NCBI GenBank assembly: GCA_950097145.1
Contig: CATNCF010000008.1
Span: forward strand, 1-64,000
Length of the DNA stretch: 64,000 nucleotides
Direction of reading: 5' to 3'
From: an uncultured Lachnospiraceae bacterium
GTDB lineage: Bacteria; Bacillota; Clostridia; Lachnospirales; Lachnospiraceae
How positions within the stretch are numbered: the first letter of the stretch is position 1; each line of letters opens with the position of its first letter. Under the pieces are notes generated by a model that saw nothing but the letters and a program-made list of their open reading frames with translations, searched no databases and was not told where the DNA came from. Below, piece after piece: positions 24,673 to 33,463 of the stretch. A program made the position numbers and the translations under genes.

Positions 24673-27600
24673 ATGAACGTTATACTATCTGCATATTCCA
24701 CAGATGCATTTAAAGAATACCAGCTTCCTTCTTTCAATAATGCAGATTATTCCATCACATTCCGAAGTGATTTTTTTCATTTAAAGAGAAATCTGATACT
24801 GAATCTGGAAGTGATGGACGAAGTATGGAGCATTAAAAATGATATTCATTATACGATATGGGTAAATGATAAAATTTGCAAGGAAACGGTAAAAGAAATA
24901 AAAGGCAATGATGTGATCCGGGTGCATACAGAGGATGGAAAGGACATTGCGCTTATTGTCAAATATGTCCCATCTCTGTTTCATGCATATACAAAATTCA
25001 GCCTTTCCGGTGTGAATCAGATTACCATCGGAGAAAATTCAGAAAATGATATTTCTTATAACTATAATCAATTAGTGTCACATAATCATGCGGCTCTTGA
25101 GCGGTCAGAAACAGGTTTTAAAATAATTGACAAAAGCCGGAACGGTACATATGTGAATTTTACAAGGATTAAAAAAGAGAGCCAGTTAGAATTTGGGGCC
25201 TATATTGACATTATGGGGCTTCGGATGGTGTACTTAGAAGACTGCCTGGCAATCGATGTAAAAGGCAGCGGGGCAGTGGTGAATGAAAAGAAACTCAGAA
25301 GATTTATGAGTTCTGCCGGTGAAAGAACTGTAAAAGTGGCGGAAGATATGCCTTCTTTTGGAAAGGTTATTTATCATCGCGCACCCCGTATCCTTAAGGA
25401 GCCGGAAGGGGAAGCAATTGAAATTGAAGCTCCTCCCCAGAGGAATACTGAAAAAACCCAGCCTCTTATGATGGCAGTGGGACCTTCCCTTACAATGGCG
25501 CTTCCTATGATTTTAGGCTGTATGATGATGGTGTCTTCTTCAGCGGGCGGAAGCGCGTTGTCTATGTATTCTGGGCTGGTGATGTCAGTAATGTCCGCGG
25601 TCATTGGTGTTTTCTGGTCTTTACAAAACATCCGCCAGCAGAAAAAGGAAACCCAGGAGCAAAACACGCTGCGGTTTGAACGATACAGTGAATATTTGAT
25701 TGAAAAAACAGAGGAAATTAAAAATAAATATGAGAAGGCTTCCAAAAATTTGTTTGAAATGTATCCCGATGCATCGGAATGTATGAATTGCCATGAGGAC
25801 AAAGGGGTATTGTGGAACAGGAACCATACCCATGGTGATTTCTTAAAACACCGTCTTGGGCTGGGAATGGCGCCGTTTCCAATTCGGATTCAGGCGCCGA
25901 AAAAGAAGTTTTCTGTTTATAAAGATGAATTGGAGGAACAGCCGCGTTTTATTAAGGAGAATTATGATAAGCTTTATGATGTTCCAGTGGTGATAGATTT
26001 GGCAGAACATAAGCTGATTGGCGTTATAGGCGGCGCGGACAAGAAAGGAGCCATTGCAGCTGCGAAACTGATAGCTGCCCAGGCCGCAGCCAATAACTGT
26101 TATACAGACGTAAAGATGGGATTTCTCTATGATAGTGAAACGTCCAATGAAGAAGAGCATTGGAGGTTTGCAAAATGGCTGCCTCATGTCTGGTCAGAAG
26201 ATAAAAAAACAAGATATATAGCTTCTAATATGTCTCAGGCCAGCGAGGTGTTTTATGAACTGACAAAGGTTTTTCGGAGCCGGACAGAGGAAGACAAGGG
26301 AAAGAAAAGGCAGGAGGAGATCCCTAAGCCGTATTATATCTTGTTTATTTCAGATTTATCCATGCTGGAAGGAGAGCTGATTTCAAAATATATCTATGAC
26401 AAAGAAGACGCTATTGGCCTTACGACAGTTATTTTGACAGAACGTTATGAGGAACTGCCCAATGTCTGTGACTTCATTATTGAGAATACAGCAGAATTTC
26501 AGGGAATGTATGCAGTAAATGTGGATGAAAGCCAGAAACAGAGAATTGCTTTTGACCACCTGGAAGAGAACGCTTTGGAAGACTTTTCACGTCATTTATC
26601 TACCCTGCAGGTTCGGGAGATGGAACAGGGCGGAGACATTCCAGGCTCTCTGACGTTTTTCGAGATGTTAAATGTGACCAGGCCGGGAGAGCTTTTGGTA
26701 AAGGAACTTTGGGCAAAGAACCGCACCTATGAGAATATCAGAGGCATGATTGGAGTGAAAGCAGGAGGAGTTCCCACTTATCTGGATGTTCATGAGAAAT
26801 ATCATGGCCCCCACGGACTGGTGGCAGGAACAACAGGTTCTGGAAAGTCAGAGACACTCCAGACCTACATGCTGTCTTTAGCTGTAAATTACAGCCCGGA
26901 TGATATCGGATTTTTTATTATTGATTATAAAGGCGGCGGAATGGCCCATTTGTTTGACGGGCTGCCCCATTTAATTGGGCAGATTTCTAATCTTTCCGGT
27001 AATCAGGTAAAACGCGCAATGATTTCTATAAAGAGCGAAAACCGAAGAAGGCAGCGTGTGTTTACAGAACATGGGGTGAATAACATTAATCTATACACAA
27101 AGCTGTATAAAAATGGGGAAGCATCACTTCCGGTTCCCCATCTTTTCATTATTATTGATGAGTTTGCAGAATTAAAAAAGGAAGAGCCGGATTTCATGCG
27201 GGAATTGATTTCGGTTGCGCAGGTGGGACGAAGCCTTGGCGTGCACATGATATTAGCAACGCAAAAGCCAAGTGGCACGGTGGATGACAATATTTGGAGT
27301 AATTCAAAATTCCGTCTCTGCCTTCGTGTTCAGGATAAGCAGGACAGTATCGATATGCTCCATAAACCGGATGCGGCGTATATTACCCAGGCAGGTCGCT
27401 GCTATCTGCAGGTAGGCAGCGATGAAGTTTATGAGCTGTTCCAGTCTGGCTACAGCGGAGCGACATATGAGGAACATACAGAGGCAGGCAATGTGGAAAT
27501 TGCTAAACTTTTGAATTTAAACGGCAAAATAGAAATGACAGGCAATTCTGTGAAGCTTTCCAGGAAGAAAAAAGCAGAGTATATGTGGATGGAGCAATTA

Positions 27601-29670
27601 ATTTTCTGTGCGGACACTGCACAGAACGTATCGGGAGCTTTTCTGCCAGGATGTATTGCAGAGCAAGAACAGTTGGAAACCTTGGCGGACAGCATGTATG
27701 ACGCAATGGAAGAGCAAAAGATTGAATATGCAGTCAGTCAGTACAACTCTGACCGTCTCTGTGAATTCTTAAAGCTTTATGCACAGATAGTAAAAGAACA
27801 GGAAGGAGGAACCAGAATTGACGCCGCAGAAGAATTGCTGAACCGCGCTATGGAAAAAAAAGTGAAACTGCCTCAGAAAAAAGAGAAAACGCAGCTTGAT
27901 GCAGTAAAGGAATATCTGGCGGAACTGGCGCAGGAATGCGGCTGCCATTACCATATGCAGTTATGGATGCCGGTATTGCCGGCTCATATCTATTTGGATG
28001 AATTTGAAGCATTTCGCCAGAGATGTTACCAGGACGGCAGATGGGCAGAATGGAAAGGGGAGTGGAGCCTGGAATTTGTTCTTGGAAAGGTGGATGATCC
28101 AGAAAATCAGAATCAGATGCCGCTGTTAGTAGATTTTGCAAAGAGCGGACATATTGCCATTCTTGGAACTATTGTCAGTGGAAAAAGTACGATGATGCAG
28201 ACAATGGTATACGCTCTGATCCATAAGTATACGCCGCAAATGGTGAATATTTATGCTTTGGATTTCAGCAGCAAAATGATGTCGGCTTTTGAGCAGGCTC
28301 CTCATGTGGGCGGCGTGATGTATGAGAATGATTTGGAGAGGATCAGTAAGTTCTTTAATATGATAAAAGATATTCTGGAAGAGAGGAAGGAATTGTTCCG
28401 GGGAGGAAATTACAGCCAGTATGTGCAGATGCATGGTGTTACATTGCCTGCGATCCTGATTTTTATAGACAACTACGCCTCTTTTAAAGAAAAGACACAA
28501 GAAGCTTATGAGGAAATAGTTATTACCCTTTCCAAAGAGGGCGTAGGACATGGGATATTTCTCATCGTGTCAGGCGGCGGAATTGGGACGAATGACATTA
28601 CTTCCCGGGTCAGTGAAAATATTACCGCATCTTTGTGCCTGCAGCTGCAGGATCGGTTTGCTTATATTGATTTTTTGCATAGGAATCAGATTGATGTGAT
28701 GCCGGAAAGCGGCATGAAAGGAAGAGGTTTGGCAGATTGTGAAGGCCGTGTTTTGGAATATCAGACAGCGCTTTCTGTGAAAGCAGAAAATGATTATCAG
28801 AGAATGGAGCTCATCCGCACAAAATGTGAAGAGATGCAGCAGGCATGGGAAGGAGCGCCTGCAAGAACGATCCCGGAGATTCCGAAAAAGCCGGTGTGGT
28901 CTAAGTTCCGCAGCCATGACGAATATGAGAAGCTGAGCAGTGCAAAGAGTCTGCTGCCAGTTGCTTATGATGCCAAGAATGCTAAAGTATATGGCATAAA
29001 TCTCCGCAAGATTTATTGTTATATGGCATACGGTACAGCAAGATCCGGAAAGACAAATTTCTTAAAAGTATGTATTCAGGCAGCGATGGACAAAGGAGGA
29101 CAGGTATGTGTCATTGACAATGAGGCCCGTGACCTTAGGAGATATGAAAAGGAACCTCTTTGTTATGTAACGGACGATGAGGGCGCATTCCAGTTTTTTG
29201 AAGAGCTTTTGCCGGTATTTATTGAGCGTAATAAAGTAAAATGGGATCTTCTGGATCAGGATTGTGAGGAAGATGAGATCATGGATGTGATGGAGAAAAA
29301 GGATCCGTATTTTATTTTTATAGCGGATTTCGGCAATTTTGTACAGCTTATCAATGATACAGACCATGACATGAAAGACACTTTAATCAATTTGCTGCGA
29401 AAGGGACGGCTGCATCACATTTACTTCTTTAGCGCAATTTCAGTTTCAGACCATGGGCTTTATGATGGAGATGAATTGTATGATGCATTTACCGGATATA
29501 AGACAGGCATTCATTTTGGAGGAATTGTGGAGAGCAGCCCTGTATTAAATTATGATTATGTGCCATACGGGGAGCAGTCGAATGTGGAGGCGCCTGGAAT
29601 CGGCCTTCTGCCGGGCGTCATGTCAGAGGATGATACCGCAAAGATTGTGGTTCCGCTTGCTAGGAGATAG
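24673..29670 (+). CDS. essC: Type VII secretion ATPase EssC (FtsK/SpoIIIE family)
   Basis: 1,665 residues; the central motor of type VII secretion. An N-terminal FHA-like region (about 100-195: ITIGENSENDI, LVSHNHAAL, RNGTYVN) precedes two adjacent membrane segments (about 265-320: SLTMALPMILGCMMMV, MSVMSAVIGVFWSL). Three FtsK-type ATPase domains follow with Walker A loops GTTGSGKS (about 718), GTIVSGKS (about 1164) and GTARSGKT (about 1454), and Walker B regions LFIIIDEFAEL, ILIFIDNY and FIFIADFG. Only the first domain has a classical Walker B Asp-Glu. The FHA region lacks the usual Arg. esaB follows after 18 bases. Confidence 0.97.
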   Translation: MNVILSAYSTDAFKEYQLPSFNNADYSITFRSDFFHLKRNLILNLEVMDEVWSIKNDIHYTIWVNDKICKETVKEIKGNDVIRVHTEDGKDIALIVKYVPSLFHAYTKFSLSGVNQITIGENSENDISYNYNQLVSHNHAALERSETGFKIIDKSRNGTYVNFTRIKKESQLEFGAYIDIMGLRMVYLEDCLAIDVKGSGAVVNEKKLRRFMSSAGERTVKVAEDMPSFGKVIYHRAPRILKEPEGEAIEIEAPPQRNTEKTQPLMMAVGPSLTMALPMILGCMMMVSSSAGGSALSMYSGLVMSVMSAVIGVFWSLQNIRQQKKETQEQNTLRFERYSEYLIEKTEEIKNKYEKASKNLFEMYPDASECMNCHEDKGVLWNRNHTHGDFLKHRLGLGMAPFPIRIQAPKKKFSVYKDELEEQPRFIKENYDKLYDVPVVIDLAEHKLIGVIGGADKKGAIAAAKLIAAQAAANNCYTDVKMGFLYDSETSNEEEHWRFAKWLPHVWSEDKKTRYIASNMSQASEVFYELTKVFRSRTEEDKGKKRQEEIPKPYYILFISDLSMLEGELISKYIYDKEDAIGLTTVILTERYEELPNVCDFIIENTAEFQGMYAVNVDESQKQRIAFDHLEENALEDFSRHLSTLQVREMEQGGDIPGSLTFFEMLNVTRPGELLVKELWAKNRTYENIRGMIGVKAGGVPTYLDVHEKYHGPHGLVAGTTGSGKSETLQTYMLSLAVNYSPDDIGFFIIDYKGGGMAHLFDGLPHLIGQISNLSGNQVKRAMISIKSENRRRQRVFTEHGVNNINLYTKLYKNGEASLPVPHLFIIIDEFAELKKEEPDFMRELISVAQVGRSLGVHMILATQKPSGTVDDNIWSNSKFRLCLRVQDKQDSIDMLHKPDAAYITQAGRCYLQVGSDEVYELFQSGYSGATYEEHTEAGNVEIAKLLNLNGKIEMTGNSVKLSRKKKAEYMWMEQLIFCADTAQNVSGAFLPGCIAEQEQLETLADSMYDAMEEQKIEYAVSQYNSDRLCEFLKLYAQIVKEQEGGTRIDAAEELLNRAMEKKVKLPQKKEKTQLDAVKEYLAELAQECGCHYHMQLWMPVLPAHIYLDEFEAFRQRCYQDGRWAEWKGEWSLEFVLGKVDDPENQNQMPLLVDFAKSGHIAILGTIVSGKSTMMQTMVYALIHKYTPQMVNIYALDFSSKMMSAFEQAPHVGGVMYENDLERISKFFNMIKDILEERKELFRGGNYSQYVQMHGVTLPAILIFIDNYASFKEKTQEAYEEIVITLSKEGVGHGIFLIVSGGGIGTNDITSRVSENITASLCLQLQDRFAYIDFLHRNQIDVMPESGMKGRGLADCEGRVLEYQTALSVKAENDYQRMELIRTKCEEMQQAWEGAPARTIPEIPKKPVWSKFRSHDEYEKLSSAKSLLPVAYDAKNAKVYGINLRKIYCYMAYGTARSGKTNFLKVCIQAAMDKGGQVCVIDNEARDLRRYEKEPLCYVTDDEGAFQFFEELLPVFIERNKVKWDLLDQDCEEDEIMDVMEKKDPYFIFIADFGNFVQLINDTDHDMKDTLINLLRKGRLHHIYFFSAISVSDHGLYDGDELYDAFTGYKTGIHFGGIVESSPVLNYDYVPYGEQSNVEAPGIGLLPGVMSEDDTAKIVVPLARR

Positions 29671-29688
29671 GATAAGGGAGAGATGCGT

Positions 29689-29937
29689 ATGATATTGACA
29701 GATATTTATATACCTGCAGTTGATGGAAATTACGATTTTATGCTGGATGAAAATGTGCCGGTCTCCCAGATTATGGAGGAGATTTGCGGAATGATTTCCA
29801 AGAAAGTGAAAGAGGATGTGCCAGAAGATATCAGTGCATTCGCACTGTATTCTCTGGACGCTAAGCTGCCGCTGGATTGGGGAAAGAGCCTGCATGCCAA
29901 TGGAATAAAGGATGGGAGCAGACTGCTTTTCATATAA
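29689..29937 (+). CDS. esaB: EsaB/YukD ubiquitin-like type VII protein
   Basis: 82 residues with a ubiquitin-like beta-grasp pattern: ILTDIYIPAVDGNYDFMLDENVPV, an alpha helix (ISQIMEEICGMI region), and DGSRLLFI at the end. In Bacillus and Staphylococcus EsaB/YukD is a small cytosolic component or regulator of the system. The ATG at 29689 has aaggga 8 bases upstream; the ATG at 29683 is too close to it. Placed between essC and the first WXG100 gene as in other Bacillota loci. Confidence 0.85.
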   Translation: MILTDIYIPAVDGNYDFMLDENVPVSQIMEEICGMISKKVKEDVPEDISAFALYSLDAKLPLDWGKSLHANGIKDGSRLLFI

Positions 29938-29949
29938 GGGAGGAAGACT

Positions 29950-30252
29950 ATGGTCAGTAAAATAAGAATTAACACAAACAGACTGAAAACAGACGCGGAG
30001 CGCATGAACGGATATATCAAGGAAATCAAAAATGAGATAGAGGATATGAAGAGAAGCGTTTCTGAATTAGATGCAATGTGGGATGGAACCAGCAGCGAAG
30101 CATTTAAAAAAGCATTTTTAGACGATATGAACGCCATAGCCAATGTCATAAAAAATCTGGAAGGGATTCATGCCTATGAGACTAACGCAAAGACAGAATA
30201 TGAAAATTGTGAAAAGAGCGTTTCTGCACTGATTTCAGAAATCAAGATATAG
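29950..30252 (+). CDS. WXG100 protein 1
   Basis: 100 residues, helical hairpin. WDG turn in ELDAMWDGTSSEAFKKAF (about residue 42) and a C-terminal YENCE matching the YxxxD/E export signal. Such proteins are small secreted substrates or partners of EssC. First of five WXG100 genes in a row; strong ribosome site gggagga. Confidence 0.9.
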   Translation: MVSKIRINTNRLKTDAERMNGYIKEIKNEIEDMKRSVSELDAMWDGTSSEAFKKAFLDDMNAIANVIKNLEGIHAYETNAKTEYENCEKSVSALISEIKI

Positions 30253-30266
30253 GAGGGGGTATTAGA

Positions 30267-30584
30267 ATGGCAGATGTTCGGCTGAAAGTGTCCATAGATG
30301 AGATGAAGCGCAAAGCCAATGAGCTTACAAAGCAGATTAATAAAGTAGAAAAAAACTGGAACAGAATACAGGATACGGTGAATGCGTCTAAATCTTATTG
30401 GGAAGGGGATGCAGGGGATGTCCACAGAAAATTTTTAAAGGATCATGAAGAAGACGTTCAGACAATGCTGAAGCGTTTGAAAGAACATCCCAGGGATCTT
30501 CTGGATATGGCAGGGATTTATCTAAGCGCAGAAGAGCAGGCGAAGCAGTTGGCAAAAGCATTGCCGAAAGATGTGATCAGATAA
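30267..30584 (+). CDS. WXG100 protein 2
   Basis: 105 residues. WEG turn in SKSYWEGDAGDVHRKF (about residue 45) and YLSAE near residue 84 as a YxxxE signal. The N-terminal helix is rich in Lys/Asn. The C-terminal tail KQLAKALPKDVIR closely resembles the tail of WXG100 protein 5 (QQLAKALAKDVIK), suggesting these two descend from one duplication. Confidence 0.88.
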   Translation: MADVRLKVSIDEMKRKANELTKQINKVEKNWNRIQDTVNASKSYWEGDAGDVHRKFLKDHEEDVQTMLKRLKEHPRDLLDMAGIYLSAEEQAKQLAKALPKDVIR

Positions 30585-30596
30585 AGGAGGGGGCAG

Positions 30597-30917
30597 ATGG
30601 CACAGTCATTGCATACCATTGAAGTTAATTATACGAAAGCGCTGCAGCAGGCGCAAAAGCTAGAAGAGGTCGCCAGGAAAATCGAAACTCTCACAGAGGA
30701 GCAGTGCCAGGCATGTTTTCATGAGTTGTCTTCTAATTGGAAGGGGGACAATGCGGATGCTTTTTTGAAAAAAGGGAAGCGCTGGAACAATGATTTAAAG
30801 AAATCAGCAAAAAATTTAAAAGATACAGGAGCCGCCATACGGGAAATTGCCCAGAGGACATATGAAGCAGAGAAGCGCGCTTATGAGATTGCCCAGATCA
30901 GAATCTATAATAAGTGA
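30597..30917 (+). CDS. WXG100 protein 3 lacking a clear export signal
   Basis: 106 residues. WKG turn in SSNWKGDNADAFLKKG (about residue 43). The C-terminal helix has YEAEK and YEIAQ but no exact YxxxD/E, unlike the other four. It could be the partner subunit of a heterodimer in which only the other chain carries the signal, as in other WXG100 pairs. Ribosome site aggagggggc. Confidence 0.85.
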   Translation: MAQSLHTIEVNYTKALQQAQKLEEVARKIETLTEEQCQACFHELSSNWKGDNADAFLKKGKRWNNDLKKSAKNLKDTGAAIREIAQRTYEAEKRAYEIAQIRIYNK

Positions 30918-31001
30918 GGCGGAACATGAGGGAGATCTTAGGATGTGTGGCATAGCGATACATTAGAAGATAAAATTAATAAAAAAAAGGAGGTCATACA
31001 T

Positions 31002-31307
31002 ATGGCAAACACAATTACAGTAACTACAAAAGATCTAAAAGCGAGGGGTAACGATCTGCAGAGATATAATAAAGATCTGAAAGCAAAAATCAATGATTTG
31101 AAATCTCAGGAGAAGACCCTAAACGGGATGTGGGAAGGCGAGGCAAACGAGGCGTTCCACAAAGCATTTACAAAAGATGTACAGCAAATGGATGAGTTTT
31201 ACAAGTTGATTGAAAAATATGTCAAAAATTTGGATGAGATTGCAAAATCTTATGATCAGGCGGAAAAAAAGAACCAGCAGACGGCCACGAAGCGGAGCTA
31301 TAAATAG
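31002..31307 (+). CDS. WXG100 protein 4
   Basis: 101 residues. WEG turn in LNGMWEGEANEAFHKAF (about residue 44) and YDQAE as YxxxE signal, followed by KKNQQ. The start at 31002 has a perfect aaaggagg upstream; an in-frame ATG at 30945 lacks one. It is the closest of the five to the classical EsxA pattern. The preceding 84-base gap is the largest in this run and may hold an internal processing or regulatory site, but I see no clear element. Confidence 0.92.
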   Translation: MANTITVTTKDLKARGNDLQRYNKDLKAKINDLKSQEKTLNGMWEGEANEAFHKAFTKDVQQMDEFYKLIEKYVKNLDEIAKSYDQAEKKNQQTATKRSYK

Positions 31308-31358
31308 TGTGGGTATTTAGGTCGGAGAACGTAAGAAAAGAAAGAGAGGAAATATAAT

Positions 31359-31676
31359 ATGACAGGGACATTGAAGGTAGATACAAAAAGCTTGACAAAA
31401 GCTGCAAATTCTTTTAAGACAACAGGAAGCCAGATTCAGAAACTGACTCAGAATATGATGGATACGGTGAATAAACTGACGGGGAATGTGTGGAGCGGTG
31501 ACGCCGCCAAGGCGTATACCACACAGTTTAAAGGACTGCAGGATGATATGCAGAGAATGCATAGGATGATCAATGAGCATGTAAGTGATCTTACAGCCAT
31601 GGCTAAGGAATATGAGCAGTCCGAACAAAAGAACCAGCAGCTTGCCAAAGCACTTGCGAAAGACGTGATCAAATAA
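31359..31676 (+). CDS. WXG100 protein 5
   Basis: 105 residues. WSG turn in GNVWSGDAAKAYTTQF (about residue 46) and YEQSE as YxxxE signal followed by QKNQQ, similar to protein 4. The tail is like that of protein 2. Its stop codon is directly followed by the start of the pseudo-protease/FHA gene, so translation is probably coupled. Confidence 0.9.
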   Translation: MTGTLKVDTKSLTKAANSFKTTGSQIQKLTQNMMDTVNKLTGNVWSGDAAKAYTTQFKGLQDDMQRMHRMINEHVSDLTAMAKEYEQSEQKNQQLAKALAKDVIK

Positions 31677-33152
31677 ATGGAAATGACGGGGAAAAAGAAG
31701 ATGTTCAAAAAGGCAGGGAAGATGATGGCGCTGGCAGTCTTCTTTTTCTCTGTATTTTTGACAAAAGTGGTTTTGGCTTCCGGGAGCGCAGTGGAAGATG
31801 CAGAGAATGGCATTGTAAGAGTTGTAAGCGGTTTCATTGACGGTAAGGGGGAGTTTCAAGAACTAAAGTCCGGCTGCGGATTCTTGATTAGCAATATGGA
31901 GAGTTCTGCAGTTATGATTACAAACCAGAGTGTTGTCTCTTGTTCCGCAGGTGAAATAAAAAACTTCTGTAAGAAACATGATATGAACCGTGAGAACATA
32001 CAGGAAACCGGGTGTATACGCATCATTGTAAAAGGGGATGTGACCGTGGAGGCATCGGTTTTGACGGAAAGTAAGGAGCAGGATTACTGTATTTTGTCAG
32101 TGGCAAATGCGCTTAGTGAAAAGAGTGCGCTGAAATTAGGGGACGCCTCTAAACAAAAAAAAGGAGATAAAGTGTTTGCCCTGGGTTTTGCCGATGAACC
32201 AGGGCAGATCGCATATTCAAAAGAAGATGTGGAACTTAGGACTGGGACGTTAAATGCTGCAGGAGTGGATCAGGAAGGCAAATACCTGAGCCATTCCATA
32301 CCAATTACAAAGGGATTGGAAGGCAGTCCCCTGCTGGATGCAGACGGATATGTCATTGGTTTAAACTGTACAGAGGCGGCGGACTCATCAGACCGTTCTG
32401 GTTATGCCCTTTCCATCCATGAGATTGTGGACGTGCTGGATAATTTTTCGCTGTACTATGGAAGTGATACGATGGATGAATCATACATCCAGTTAAAAAA
32501 GTTTTATGAGAAATGTCAGATCATCTTATCCAAAGGCGGCTTTAAAGCGGATTCCATGGAGCCGTTCCGTGAGGCTCTTGAGGCGGCAGGGGAGACCCTG
32601 GAACAAGAATATCCTCAAGAAGAAGCTCTTGTGTCTGCATTCCGGACGCTGAAAGAGGCGAAAGAGGCTCTTATTCCCAAAATGGAGACGATTGTGAAGA
32701 TTATCCTTGTTCTTGCAGTTTGTATCATAGGGGCGTTTCTGTGGCTTGTGGCATTAATTATTTTAAATGCGAAAGAAAAGAAGCTGGAACGCAGGCTGCA
32801 GGCGTCGGGAAACATAGGGCAGGATACTGCCGGACAGAAGGTAAGAAAGCAAAGCAGGAAGCTGATATTGGTAAATGACAAGACAGGAGAGGACATAGAA
32901 GTGAGCAAAGATTCTTTTGTCATCGGTTCGGGCCGGGAAATGGCGGATTACTGTGTCACAGGAAATCGGGCGGTCAGCAGGAAACATGCAGTGATAAAGA
33001 AAGAAAAAGACAGCTTTCAGATTACAGATTTAGGATCTTTGAATGGGACTTGTGTGAACGGCGTAAAGATTGCACCAGGAAACGCTGTGGAATTGAAGGG
33101 GGGAGATGAGATCGTCATGGCGGGAGAGGCATTTTCTGTAAAGGAATGTTAG
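31677..33152 (+). CDS. Degenerate trypsin-like / FHA transmembrane protein
   Basis: 491 residues. A signal-anchor or signal peptide (MFKKAGKMMALAVFFFSVFL) leads to an extracellular trypsin/HtrA-like domain (about 40-260): GCGFLIS, MITNQSVVSC, EQDYCILSV, and GLEGSPLLDADGYVIGLN. The catalytic His (normally TNxHV) is Gln-Ser, and the Ser of GNSGGP reads Glu in GLEGSP; only the Asp region survives. A helical stretch, a membrane segment (about 338-362) and a cytoplasmic FHA domain (SFVIGSGREMADY, AVSRKHAVI, LGSLNGTCVNG) follow. Probably an enzymatically dead sensor or scaffold across the membrane. The exact start is unsure: ATG at 31677, 31683 or 31701. Confidence 0.8.
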   Translation: MEMTGKKKMFKKAGKMMALAVFFFSVFLTKVVLASGSAVEDAENGIVRVVSGFIDGKGEFQELKSGCGFLISNMESSAVMITNQSVVSCSAGEIKNFCKKHDMNRENIQETGCIRIIVKGDVTVEASVLTESKEQDYCILSVANALSEKSALKLGDASKQKKGDKVFALGFADEPGQIAYSKEDVELRTGTLNAAGVDQEGKYLSHSIPITKGLEGSPLLDADGYVIGLNCTEAADSSDRSGYALSIHEIVDVLDNFSLYYGSDTMDESYIQLKKFYEKCQIILSKGGFKADSMEPFREALEAAGETLEQEYPQEEALVSAFRTLKEAKEALIPKMETIVKIILVLAVCIIGAFLWLVALIILNAKEKKLERRLQASGNIGQDTAGQKVRKQSRKLILVNDKTGEDIEVSKDSFVIGSGREMADYCVTGNRAVSRKHAVIKKEKDSFQITDLGSLNGTCVNGVKIAPGNAVELKGGDEIVMAGEAFSVKEC

Positions 33153-33174
33153 ATGAATTTGAGAGGAGACAGAG

Positions 33175-33450
33175 ATGGAAAACAAAACATATTTGCCGAT
33201 AGGATCCGTTGTTTTGCTAGAGGGGCAGAAAAAAAGAGTGATGATTACCGGACGCAGGGTAATCAGCCAGTCAGAAGGCCTGGAATATGATTATCGGGGG
33301 TGTTTTTATCCAGAAGGTGTGACGGGGGAGCGTGATGTTCTTGTGTTTAACCGTTCCGATATTAGTATGATTTATTTTATTGGGTTTCAGGATATTGAAG
33401 AATTGGCATTCCGTCAGATGGTTTTAAAGGAAGATAATTTGGACAATTAG
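33175..33450 (+). CDS. DUF4176 protein 1
   Basis: 91 residues. YLPIGSVVLLEGQKKRVMITGR, YRGCFYPEG and MIYFIGFQDIEELAFRQM are typical of DUF4176, a small family found in Bacillota type VII loci. It is about 50% alike, by eye, to the protein at 36025-36318. Located just before effector 1, so it may be an adaptor or chaperone for that substrate; this is inference. Confidence 0.85.
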   Translation: MENKTYLPIGSVVLLEGQKKRVMITGRRVISQSEGLEYDYRGCFYPEGVTGERDVLVFNRSDISMIYFIGFQDIEELAFRQMVLKEDNLDN

Positions 33451-33463
33451 AAGGAGTGAGGGG

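Noticed and set aside
29950..31676. The five WXG100 genes considered as one simple tandem array
   Set aside because: The proteins are too diverged outside the turn and tails to be recent tandem copies; the run is better seen as a diversified set.
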